In this document: one piece after another, positions 52,654-60,304 of the stretch
Layout: each line of letters starts with the position of its first letter
Numbering within the stretch: the stretch's first letter is position 1
NCBI GenBank assembly: GCA_965198495.1
Contig: CBDAPL010000001.1
Coordinates: 3,348,001 to 3,412,000, forward strand
Source of the DNA: RH-AL1 sp965198495
GTDB taxonomy: Bacteria; Pseudomonadota; Alphaproteobacteria; Rhizobiales; Beijerinckiaceae
DNA: 64,000 nt
Direction: 5' to 3'
The notes under the pieces: model-generated
What the model saw: only the letters and a program-made list of their open reading frames with translations
Told to the model about the DNA's origin: nothing
Database searches by the model: none
Program-made: the position numbers and the translations under genes

Positions 52654-54495
52654 ATGCGTTTCGAGCCGAGTCGCGTTTTCCTGCGTTCCGATCTGCTGCC
52701 GCCGTGGCGGGTGCCCAGCGGTATCGCGCGCGACGTCGTCGCGCCGGCCTTGACGTTTCTTCAAGGCCCGGGCTTCGACGAGACCAAGCTGGGAGAGGCC
52801 CGCCGCCGCGCGCTCGCCGAGGGGGTCGGTCCGGCGCGTGGGCTGCTGGCCTACGGCGGCGTGAGCGAAAGCTTGTTCTATCGACGCCTCGCCGATCATC
52901 TCGGCGTCGCCTTCGATGGCAAGTGGCCGCATCTGCCGCAGCCCTTCGACGCCCTTCGCGCGCTCGAGAACGGTTTCGTGAAGCTCGCCGACGGACGATG
53001 GCTCATCGCACCGACCGACGAAGCGCTTTCGATCCTGCTCGCGGCACGCGACCAGGTCTCGCTCGATCGTTCCCGCTTCGCTCTGACGACGCCGGCCCAC
53101 CTCGCCGCCCTCGTTCGCCACCGCGCCGAAGCCACGATCGTCCATGCCGCGAGCCATTATCTGCCCGAGACACGGCCTCGCCTCTCCGCCAAGCACGCCT
53201 TCGACCGCGCGACGAAGATCATCGCTTCGGCTGCCGCGGTCGGTGCCGCACTCGCGGCCTACCTGCAGCCGGCGGCGATGCTCGACGGCCTCGGCATGAC
53301 CTTTCTTCTCGCGATGATCTTCCGTCTCGTGGTCAGCGCGGCGGGCTACGAACGCGATCGCGCCGCCCCCGTCGCGTTGAAGACCGAAGACGCGCCCTTC
53401 TACTCCGTCCTGGTGCCGCTCTACCGCGAGGCGGCGATGGTTCCCGGCCTCGTGAGCGCGCTCGAGCGTATCGACTACCCACGATCGAAGCTCGAAGTCC
53501 TCTTCCTCGTGGAGACGGATGATCGCGAGACCCGCGATGCGCTGGCGGCGATCGACCTGTCGCCCGGCTTCCGCGTGGTCGTCGTTCCCGACGGCAGGCC
53601 GCGGACCAAGCCGCGAGCCCTCAACGTCGGCCTGTTCCTCGCGCGCGGCACGCTCCTGACCGTGTACGACGCGGAAGATCGACCCGATCCCGACCAGCTT
53701 CGGCGTGCCGCCGACCGTTTCGCGCGGGCGCCGGCCAGACTTGCCTGTCTGCAGGCGCGGCTCGCCATCAGCAACGGCGCCGACGGGCTGCTCGCGCGCC
53801 TCTTCGCGGTCGAATACGACTGCCTGTTCGACCTCTACAACGTCGGCCTCGGCCGCCTCGGGCTGCCGATGGCTCTTGGTGGCACCTCGAACCATTTCCG
53901 CCGCGATGTCCTGCGCGAGATCGGCGGGTGGGACGCGTGGAACGTTACCGAGGACGCCGACCTCGGCTTGCGCCTCGCGCGGTTCGGCTACACCTCGGAC
54001 AGCCTGGCCTCGACGACCTACGAGAACGCGCTGACCGAAACCGCGCGCTGGTTCCTGCAGAGGCGGCGCTGGACCAAAGGTTGGATGCAAACCGCTCTCG
54101 TTCTCGCGCGCGACTGGCGCGCGGCGTTCGGCGACTTCGGAGCGGCTCGCGCGCTCGCGGTCGCCGCCATGATGATCAACCTCGTGATCGGGCCGTTGCT
54201 CATGCCGCTCTTCGCGCTCCCGGTCATCGGCAACCTGATCGTCAACGGCCTGCCGACACCGCACGGGCTCATCCAGGTCGCGGAAGCCACGATCGCCTAT
54301 TCGGTGCTCACGTTCGGCGTCTGCTCGACGCTTTGGATGGGCCATGCCGGATCGCGCGATGCCGGCGAAGAGCGGCCGTGGGCGCTACTCTTGCTGCTAC
54401 CCTACCAATTCCTGATCAGCCTGGCCGCCTGGTGCGGCCTCTGCGATCTCGTCCGCGCGCCTCATCACTGGCACAAGACGGAGCACCGGCCGTAG
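52654..54495 (+). CDS. membrane-bound processive glycosyltransferase, family 2
   Basis: The roughly 613-residue protein has an N-terminal segment like the GspE/MshE N-terminal domain ('RGLLAYGGVSESLFYRRLADHLGVAF'), two hydrophobic helices near residues 185-235, a GT2 catalytic domain with 'FYSVLVPLYREAAMVPGL', 'LTVYDAEDRPDPDQL' (DxD), 'NVTEDADLGLRLARFGY' (TED) and 'FLQRRRWTKGWMQTAL' (QxxRW), then three to four C-terminal helices. This is the cellulose-synthase-like arrangement of XagB and related exopolysaccharide enzymes. The sugar is unknown. Start could also be ATG 52612. Confidence 0.88.
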   Translation: MRFEPSRVFLRSDLLPPWRVPSGIARDVVAPALTFLQGPGFDETKLGEARRRALAEGVGPARGLLAYGGVSESLFYRRLADHLGVAFDGKWPHLPQPFDALRALENGFVKLADGRWLIAPTDEALSILLAARDQVSLDRSRFALTTPAHLAALVRHRAEATIVHAASHYLPETRPRLSAKHAFDRATKIIASAAAVGAALAAYLQPAAMLDGLGMTFLLAMIFRLVVSAAGYERDRAAPVALKTEDAPFYSVLVPLYREAAMVPGLVSALERIDYPRSKLEVLFLVETDDRETRDALAAIDLSPGFRVVVVPDGRPRTKPRALNVGLFLARGTLLTVYDAEDRPDPDQLRRAADRFARAPARLACLQARLAISNGADGLLARLFAVEYDCLFDLYNVGLGRLGLPMALGGTSNHFRRDVLREIGGWDAWNVTEDADLGLRLARFGYTSDSLASTTYENALTETARWFLQRRRWTKGWMQTALVLARDWRAAFGDFGAARALAVAAMMINLVIGPLLMPLFALPVIGNLIVNGLPTPHGLIQVAEATIAYSVLTFGVCSTLWMGHAGSRDAGEERPWALLLLLPYQFLISLAAWCGLCDLVRAPHHWHKTEHRP

Positions 54496-54502
54496 CGTGT
54501 CG

Positions 54503-55558
54503 TCAGCCAGCCTGACCGAGCCGCTCGCCCTGATAGACGCCAGCCCTGATGCGACCCCACCAGGCCGGATGATCGAGGTACCAGCGGACCGTCTTGCGCA
54601 GCCCGGTGTCGAAGCTCTCGCGCGGCACCCAGCCGAGATCGCGCTTGATCTTCGAGGCGTCGATCGCGTAGCGCATGTCGTGGCCTGGCCTGTCGGTCAC
54701 GTAGGTGATCAGCGTCTCGCGCTTCGCGGCGCCGGGCGCCATCTCGTCCACCAGCGCGCAGATCGCGCGCACGACGTCGATGTTCGAGCGCTCGTTCCAA
54801 CCGCCCACATTGTAGCTCTCGCCCTCGACGCCCTTCGTCGCGATCGTCACCAGGGCGCGGGCATGATCCTCGACGTAGAGCCAGTCGCGGACGTTGAGGC
54901 CCTGCCCGTAGACCGGGATGGGCTTGCCCTCGAGCGCGTTGAGGATGACGAGCGGGATGAGCTTCTCGGGAAAATGGTAGGGGCCGTAATTGTTCGAGCA
55001 GTTCGAGGTGACGGTCGGCAGCTTGTAGGTGTGATGCCAGGCCCGCACCAGATGGTCCGATCCGGCCTTGGAGGCCGAATAAGGGGAATTGGGCTGATAA
55101 GGGCTATCTTCCAAAAAGAAGTCGCTCTCGCCCAGCGAGCCGAACACCTCGTCGGTGGAGATGTGGTGAAAGCGGAAGCGCGCCTTGGCCTCGGGCTCGA
55201 GCGTCATCCAGTGGCGCCGCGCCGCCTCGAGCAGCACGAACGTGCCCATGACGTTGGTCTCGATGAACGCGGCCGGCCCGTCGATCGAGCGATCGACGTG
55301 GCTCTCGGCGGCGAGGTGCATGACGACGTCAGGCCCGTAGCGCTCGAACGTGTCGCGTACCGCGTCCGCGTCGCGGATGTCGACCCTGGCGAAGCTGTAG
55401 CGCGCGTCGGCGGCCACGCTGCTGAGATTGTCGAGGTTTCCGGCATAGGTGAGGGCATCGAGGTTCAAGACCTCGTGCTCCGTGTCGGCGATGAGATGAC
55501 GGACCACCGCGGAACCGATGAAGCCGGCGCCGCCGGTGACGATGAAACGGAGCGCCAT
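54503..55558 (-). CDS. rfbB: dTDP-glucose 4,6-dehydratase
   Basis: The 351-residue SDR enzyme converts dTDP-glucose to dTDP-4-keto-6-deoxyglucose. 'FIVTGGAGFIGSAVVRHL' binds NAD, 'NLDALTYAGNLDNL', 'VVMHLAAESHVDRSI', 'HISTDEVFGSL' and 'PYSASKAGSDHLVRAW' hold the substrate and catalytic Tyr/Lys, and 'TSNCSNNYGPYHFPEKLIPL' is diagnostic of RmlB. It follows rfbC with a two-base gap. It provides an intermediate for rhamnose and other deoxysugars in surface polysaccharides. rfbA and rfbD are not in this window. Confidence 0.97.
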   Translation of the reverse strand: MALRFIVTGGAGFIGSAVVRHLIADTEHEVLNLDALTYAGNLDNLSSVAADARYSFARVDIRDADAVRDTFERYGPDVVMHLAAESHVDRSIDGPAAFIETNVMGTFVLLEAARRHWMTLEPEAKARFRFHHISTDEVFGSLGESDFFLEDSPYQPNSPYSASKAGSDHLVRAWHHTYKLPTVTSNCSNNYGPYHFPEKLIPLVILNALEGKPIPVYGQGLNVRDWLYVEDHARALVTIATKGVEGESYNVGGWNERSNIDVVRAICALVDEMAPGAAKRETLITYVTDRPGHDMRYAIDASKIKRDLGWVPRESFDTGLRKTVRWYLDHPAWWGRIRAGVYQGERLGQAG

Positions 55559-55560
55559 GC

Positions 55561-56130
55561 TCAGGCCCTGAAGGTGAACGGGGTGGCGGCATCGCGCAGA
55601 TATGGGAGCACCGCGTCCTTCTCCGAGACCTTGATCTCTCCGGCCGGCACCGGCCATTCGATGCCGATCTCCGGGTCGTCCCAGCGCAGGCCGCCTTCCG
55701 CCGCCTTGTTGTAAAAGCCGTCGACCTTGTAGGCGACCATCGTGTCGGCCTCGAGCGTGCAGAACGCGTGCGCGAAGCCGCTGGGGACGAACAGCTGCTC
55801 GCCCTTGGCCGCCGTGAGGGTCGCGCCGCACCATCTCCCGTAGGTCGCGCTGCCGTGGCGCAGATCCACCGCGACGTCGAAGACCGCGCCGGCGAGAACA
55901 CGGACGAGCTTGGCCTGCGGCTCGGGCGCCAGCTGGAAATGGAGGCCGCGGATGGTGCCGCGCTGCGTCGAGAGCGACTGGTTGTCCTGCACGAAGTCGA
56001 CCGAGACGCCGGCTCGGACGAAGTCACGCCGATTGTAGGCCTCGACGAAATAGCCGCGGCTGTCGGCGAAGCGCTGCGGCGTAAGCAACAGCACATCGGC
56101 GATCGAGAGGGCCTCGACGGCGAGCGGCAT
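55561..56130 (-). CDS. rfbC: dTDP-4-dehydrorhamnose 3,5-epimerase
   Basis: The 189-residue cupin-fold epimerase has 'DSRGYFVEAYNRRDF', 'FVQDNQSLSTQRGTIRGLHFQ' with the catalytic His, 'KLVRVLAGAVFDVAVDLRHGSATYG', 'LFVPSGFAHAFCTLE' and 'WDDPEIGIEWP'. It is encoded first in the rfbC-rfbB pair. The ATG at 56130 gives a typical N-terminus. Confidence 0.96.
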   Translation of the reverse strand: MPLAVEALSIADVLLLTPQRFADSRGYFVEAYNRRDFVRAGVSVDFVQDNQSLSTQRGTIRGLHFQLAPEPQAKLVRVLAGAVFDVAVDLRHGSATYGRWCGATLTAAKGEQLFVPSGFAHAFCTLEADTMVAYKVDGFYNKAAEGGLRWDDPEIGIEWPVPAGEIKVSEKDAVLPYLRDAATPFTFRA

Positions 56131-56239
56131 GCATGTCTCCGATCGACACGTTGGCAGGGCACACGTCACGCCTGCTATTTGCCACCGAGCCTAAAGTCAA
56201 ACCGCTTTCGCGTGGAAGATGCCGGCCGCAAGGCGCGGA

Positions 56240-56289
56240 CCTCCCGCAGGAAAAGCGCTGGCGTGGTGAACGCGACAGCCTGCGGGAGG
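56240..56289. repeat. perfect 11-bp inverted repeat downstream of sdhB
   Basis: CCTCCCGCAGG (56240-56250) and CCTGCGGGAGG (56279-56289) are perfectly complementary around 28 bases. It lies 20 bases beyond the sdhB stop (minus strand) and upstream of rfbC. There is no T tract, so it could be a processing or stability element for the sdh transcript or a Rho-dependent end, or an operator for rfbC. Confidence 0.75.
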
Positions 56290-56308
56290 GATCAGGCTCG
56301 AGCGGTCG

Positions 56309-57088
56309 TCAGATCTGGCGCTCGACCATCATGCTCTTGATGTGCGAGATGGCCTTCGCCGGATTGAGGCCCTTGGGGCAGGCTTTGGCGCAGTTCATGA
56401 TCGTGTGGCAGCGATAGAGACGGAACGGATCCTCGACGAAATCGAGCCGCTCGCCGGTCGCCTCGTCGCGCGAATCGATCAGCCAGCGGTAGGCCTGCAG
56501 CAGCACGGCCGGACCGAGATAACGATCGCCGTTCCACCAGTAGCTGGGGCACGATGTCGAGCAGCAGGCGCAGAGGATGCACTCGTAGAGGCCGTCGAGC
56601 TTGGCGCGATCGGTCGGCGACTGCTTCCATTCCTTCTCCGGCGCCGGCGTGGTCGTCTTCAGCCACGGCTGGATCGAGGCGTGCTGCGCGTAAAAGCCGG
56701 TGAGGTCGGGCACGAGATCCTTGACCACCAGCATGTGCGGCAGAGGGTAGATCTTGATCGCACCCTTCACCTCGTCGATGCCCTTGGTGCAGGCGAGCGT
56801 GTTGGTGCCGTCGATGTTCATCGCGCAGGAGCCGCAGATGCCCTCGCGGCAGGAGCGACGGAAGGTCAGCGTCGAATCGACCTTCGACTTGATCCAGATG
56901 ATCGCGTCGAGGATCATCGGGCCGCAATCATCGGTGTCGACGAAGAACGTGTCGACGCGCGGGTTCTGCCCGTCCTCCGGGTTCCAGCGGTAGACGCGGA
57001 ACTCCTTGACGTTGATTGCGCCCTCCGGCTTCGGCCATGTCTTGCCGACACCGACCTTCGAGTTCTTGGGGAGGTTGAGCTGGACCAT
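56309..57088 (-). CDS. sdhB: succinate dehydrogenase iron-sulfur subunit
   Basis: The 259-residue subunit carries three clusters: 'SCREGICGSCAMNIDG...LAC' for [2Fe-2S], 'CILCACCSTSCPSYWW' and 'CHTIMNCAKACPKGLNP' for [4Fe-4S] and [3Fe-4S]. 'MVQLNLPKNSKVGVGKTW' is the alphaproteobacterial N-terminus. It transfers electrons from SdhA to ubiquinone. It is the last gene of the operon but is separated from sdhA by the VapD-like gene; spacing to vapD is 23 bases. Confidence 0.98.
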   Translation of the reverse strand: MVQLNLPKNSKVGVGKTWPKPEGAINVKEFRVYRWNPEDGQNPRVDTFFVDTDDCGPMILDAIIWIKSKVDSTLTFRRSCREGICGSCAMNIDGTNTLACTKGIDEVKGAIKIYPLPHMLVVKDLVPDLTGFYAQHASIQPWLKTTTPAPEKEWKQSPTDRAKLDGLYECILCACCSTSCPSYWWNGDRYLGPAVLLQAYRWLIDSRDEATGERLDFVEDPFRLYRCHTIMNCAKACPKGLNPAKAISHIKSMMVERQI

Positions 57089-57111
57089 ATGAACGTTTTC
57101 TCTTTCTCAGC

Positions 57112-57456
57112 TCAATCGTCGTCGTCATCGAGCGCAGCTTTCAGATCGTTGTTCTCCTCGATCCTCAGCATGCGAATATCGCGAACGGACGGCGTGAACC
57201 ACGCGAACTTCTTAGCCATTCGCTGTACAGTTCGCACGCAGCGAACGGCGTCTACAGTGTCGTCGCCGAAGTAGGCGCTGCCTTGCTTCCACTCGAAACC
57301 ACGCGCGGTAAGGTAGGTCCTCACCTCGGTATAGGCGTTATTCCAAGAAGAGCCGGGATAGGTTTGCCTCAACATGTCGGTATCGAAGTCGAAAACGATC
57401 GCATACATCGAACCACCGCCCCTTCGGTTGTGTCCTATTCCAAAGGTTTGAGGCAT
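57112..57456 (-). CDS. VapD-like endoribonuclease
   Basis: The 114-residue protein has, after a short lead 'MPQTFGIGHNRRGGGS', the VapD body: 'MYAIVFDFDTDML', 'AYTEVRTYLTARGFEWKQGSAYFG' and 'FAWFTPSVRDIRMLRIEE', ending in six acidic residues. VapD of Helicobacter and Haemophilus is a ribonuclease with a Cas2-like ferredoxin fold; the early Asp and the SxY and VRDIR segments are present. GAGGAG (57464-57469) overlaps the sdhA stop and lies seven bases before the ATG at 57456. It lies inside the sdh operon, with visibly lower GC than its neighbours. No partner antitoxin is seen. Confidence 0.85.
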   Translation of the reverse strand: MPQTFGIGHNRRGGGSMYAIVFDFDTDMLRQTYPGSSWNNAYTEVRTYLTARGFEWKQGSAYFGDDTVDAVRCVRTVQRMAKKFAWFTPSVRDIRMLRIEENNDLKAALDDDDD

Positions 57457-57467
57457 CGGATCACTCC

Positions 57468-59309
57468 TCAGTACACCCGAGCCTTCGGCTCGATGTACTG
57501 CATGTCGTTCGACATCGTGTAGGAGTGCACCGGGCGGTAATCGATCGAGACGTCGCGCGACTCCGGGTCGATCGTCGCCAGCGTGTGCTTCATCCAGGTC
57601 TTGTCGTCACGTTCGGTAAAGTCCTCCCGGGCGTGAGCGCCACGCGATTCCGTGCGGTTCTTGGCGCCGTCCATCGTCACCACCGCCTGCACGATAAGGT
57701 TGTCGAACTCCATCGCCTCGACGAGGTCGGAGTTCCAGATCATCGAGCGGTCGTTGATGCCGATCTGGTCGTTCGCGCCCCACACGTCGTGGATGAGCTT
57801 CGAGCCCTCATCGAGCGTCTCGCCGGTGCGGTAGACCGCACAGTTCGACTGCATCACCTTCTGCATGCGCAGACGCAGTTCGGCGGTGGGCACCGACCCC
57901 TTCGCGTTGCGCAGCTTGTCGAGACGGGCCAGCGCCATGTCGGCGGAGCCGGCCGGCAGATCGGCCTGCTTCGTGCCTGGCGTCACCACCTGCGCCGCCT
58001 TGAGGCCGGCGGCGCGGCCGAAGACGACGAGATCGATCAGCGAGTTCGAGCCCAAACGGTTGGCGCCGTGCACCGAGACGCACGCCGCCTCGCCGATCGC
58101 CATCAGGCCGGGTACGATCACGTCGGGATCGCCGTCCTTCTTGACCAGCACCTCGCCGTGATAGTTCGTGGGGATGCCACCCATGTTGTAGTGCACCGTC
58201 GGGATGACCGGGATCGGCTCGCGCGTCAGGTCGACGCCGGCGAAGATGCGCGCGCTCTCGGAAATGCCAGGCAGCCGCTCGTGCAGCACCGACGGCTCGA
58301 GATGGTCGAGGTGCAGGAAGATGTGATCCTTGTTCTTGCCGACGCCGCGGCCCTCGCGGACTTCCATCGTCATCGCGCGCGAGACCATGTCGCGCGGCGC
58401 GAGATCCTTCACCGACGGCGCGTAGCGCTCCATGAAACGCTCGCCCTCGCCGTTGGTGAGATAACCGCCCTCACCGCGCGCGCCCTCGGTGATGAGGCAG
58501 CCGGCGCCGTAGATGCCGGTCGGGTGGAACTGCACGAATTCCATGTCCTGCAACGGCAGGCCGGCGCGCAGCACCATCGCGTTGCCATCGCCCGTGCAGG
58601 TGTGCGCCGACGTCGCCGAGAAATAGGCGCGGCCATAGCCGCCGGTGGCGAGGATGACCATCTGCGCGCGAAAGCGATGGATCGTCCCGTCGTCGAGCTT
58701 GAGGCAGACGACGCCGACGCAGCGGCCGTCCTCGTTCATGATCAGGTCGATCGCGAAGAACTCGATGAAGAACTCGGTGTCGTTCTTCAGCGCCTGCCCG
58801 TAGAGCGTGTGCAGCATCGCGTGGCCGGTGCGGTCGGCGGCGGCGCAGGTGCGCTGCGCCGGCGGCCCCTTGCCGAAGTCGGTCGTCATGCCGCCGAACG
58901 GGCGCTGGTAGATCTTGCCTTCTTCCGTGCGCGAGAAGGGCACGCCCCAATGCTCGAGTTCGTAGACCGCCTGCGGCGCGTTCTTGCAAAGGTATTCGAT
59001 GGCGTCCTGGTCGCCCAGCCAGTCCGACCCCTTGACGGTGTCGTACATGTGCCATTTCCAATTGTCGTTGCCCATGTTGGCGAGCGAGGCGGCGATGCCG
59101 CCCTGCGCGGCGACGGTGTGCGAACGCGTCGGGAACACCTTCGAGATGCACGCGGTCCGCAGGCCGGCCTGAGAGCAGCCGACCGTCGCGCGCAGGCCCG
59201 AACCGCCGGCGCCGACGACGACCACATCGAAGGTGTGGTCGGTGATCGGATAGCTCGAGCCGCTCTTGCCGGGAGCCGCCGAACCGTTGGTCGAGCCGTT
59301 GAGAGCCAT
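57468..59309 (-). CDS. sdhA: succinate dehydrogenase flavoprotein subunit
   Basis: The 613-residue flavoprotein oxidises succinate to fumarate with covalently bound FAD. 'VVVVGAGGSGLRATVGCSQAG' binds FAD, 'KVFPTRSHTVAAQGGI' includes the His for the covalent link, 'LEHWGVPFSRTEEGKIYQRPFGG', 'MEFVQFHPTGIYGAGCLITEGARGEGG' and 'VHGANRLGSNSLIDLVVFGR' form the active site. It follows sdhD with a 36-base gap. The N-terminus has an added Gly/Ser-rich 'NGSTNGSAAPGKSGSS' segment. Confidence 0.98.
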   Translation of the reverse strand: MALNGSTNGSAAPGKSGSSYPITDHTFDVVVVGAGGSGLRATVGCSQAGLRTACISKVFPTRSHTVAAQGGIAASLANMGNDNWKWHMYDTVKGSDWLGDQDAIEYLCKNAPQAVYELEHWGVPFSRTEEGKIYQRPFGGMTTDFGKGPPAQRTCAAADRTGHAMLHTLYGQALKNDTEFFIEFFAIDLIMNEDGRCVGVVCLKLDDGTIHRFRAQMVILATGGYGRAYFSATSAHTCTGDGNAMVLRAGLPLQDMEFVQFHPTGIYGAGCLITEGARGEGGYLTNGEGERFMERYAPSVKDLAPRDMVSRAMTMEVREGRGVGKNKDHIFLHLDHLEPSVLHERLPGISESARIFAGVDLTREPIPVIPTVHYNMGGIPTNYHGEVLVKKDGDPDVIVPGLMAIGEAACVSVHGANRLGSNSLIDLVVFGRAAGLKAAQVVTPGTKQADLPAGSADMALARLDKLRNAKGSVPTAELRLRMQKVMQSNCAVYRTGETLDEGSKLIHDVWGANDQIGINDRSMIWNSDLVEAMEFDNLIVQAVVTMDGAKNRTESRGAHAREDFTERDDKTWMKHTLATIDPESRDVSIDYRPVHSYTMSNDMQYIEPKARVY

Positions 59310-59345
59310 GGAATGCGCCTTTCGTATCGAGGGGCGAGCGAGCGC

Positions 59346-59741
59346 TCAGCCGGCGAAACTCACCTTGAGAAGGGAGTAGACGCAGGCGAGCGCCGCCGCG
59401 ACGGAAAAGAACGTGTTCGCCATGAGCGACCAGTCCTTCAGATTATGCTCGTGAACGTAGTCGTCGATGATCACCTGCATCCCGAGCTTCATGTGGTAGA
59501 TGCTCACCGTCGTGAAAAGGAGCACGACGAGCGCGGGGAACGGATGCGCCAATTCGGCACGCACGCCGGCGTAATCCTTGCGGATCATACCAATGAGGAT
59601 CCACACGAAGGCGATGGTCAGCGGCACCAGGGCGGTCGACGTCAGGTGCATCGCCCGCGCCGCCCCCGGCCCGGATTTCGCCGAGCCGAGATAGCGGATC
59701 TTCTTGGAGGCGGTCTGCAGGGATTGAACGTCGTTCGCCAT
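59346..59741 (-). CDS. sdhD: succinate dehydrogenase membrane anchor subunit
   Basis: A 131-residue protein with three hydrophobic helices. 'IRYLGSAKSGPGAARAMHLTSTALVPL' is the typical beginning, 'HMKLGMQVIIDDYVHEHNLKD' holds the heme-ligand region and quinone-site Asp/Tyr. The ATG at 59741 is preferred over the TTG at 59753. Located between sdhC and sdhA. Confidence 0.95.
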   Translation of the reverse strand: MANDVQSLQTASKKIRYLGSAKSGPGAARAMHLTSTALVPLTIAFVWILIGMIRKDYAGVRAELAHPFPALVVLLFTTVSIYHMKLGMQVIIDDYVHEHNLKDWSLMANTFFSVAAALACVYSLLKVSFAG

Positions 59742-59771
59742 CTTTAAATCCAAGCTAGCAAGCCAGCGCCT

Positions 59772-60185
59772 TCAGGCGGCGATCCAGGCGATGAGCCACA
59801 CAAGCAAAGTCAGCGCGAGCCCGCCGTAGAGCGTCCCTTGCGCCAGATATTCGCGCGCGGGATGGTCCATGCCGTAGCCCATGTCCCAAATGAAATGACG
59901 GATGCCACCGAGAAGGTGATGGAACAACGCCCAGCTGAAGCCGATCAGGATGATGATGCCGAGCCAGGACCCGTAAACCGCCGACACCGTGGCGAAAGGG
60001 CCTGGCCCGGCGGCAAGCGCGATCAGGAACCAGGCGAGCAGCAGCGTGCCGACATAGAGAGCAACGCCCGTGATGCGATGGGCGATGGACATCATCATCG
60101 TCAGAAGGGGGCTGTAGATCTGAAGATGCGGCGATAGGGGCCGCAGGCCTTCCAGATTGATCGGGCGCGTCTTCGTCTCAGCCAT
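59772..60185 (-). CDS. sdhC: succinate dehydrogenase cytochrome b556 subunit
   Basis: A 137-residue protein with three membrane helices; 'RPLSPHLQIYSPLLTMMMSIAHRITGVAL' is the SdhC signature with the quinone-site Ser/Arg, and 'WALFHHLLGGIRHFIWDMGYG' holds the heme-ligand His. First gene of the sdhC-sdhD-sdhA-vapD-sdhB operon; its ATG is 119 bases past the RND adaptor gene, which is upstream on the same strand. Confidence 0.96.
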   Translation of the reverse strand: MAETKTRPINLEGLRPLSPHLQIYSPLLTMMMSIAHRITGVALYVGTLLLAWFLIALAAGPGPFATVSAVYGSWLGIIILIGFSWALFHHLLGGIRHFIWDMGYGMDHPAREYLAQGTLYGGLALTLLVWLIAWIAA

Positions 60186-60304
60186 AGGTCTCGCGGATGC
60201 TCGCAACGTAGAGCTCTTCCAATAAGACGATCTCTTTTGCGCCGCAATGGCTCGCGCGCCGTGCCGCTCTCTGGAGCGCTAGGTCATAAGACCACACGCG
60301 ATCG

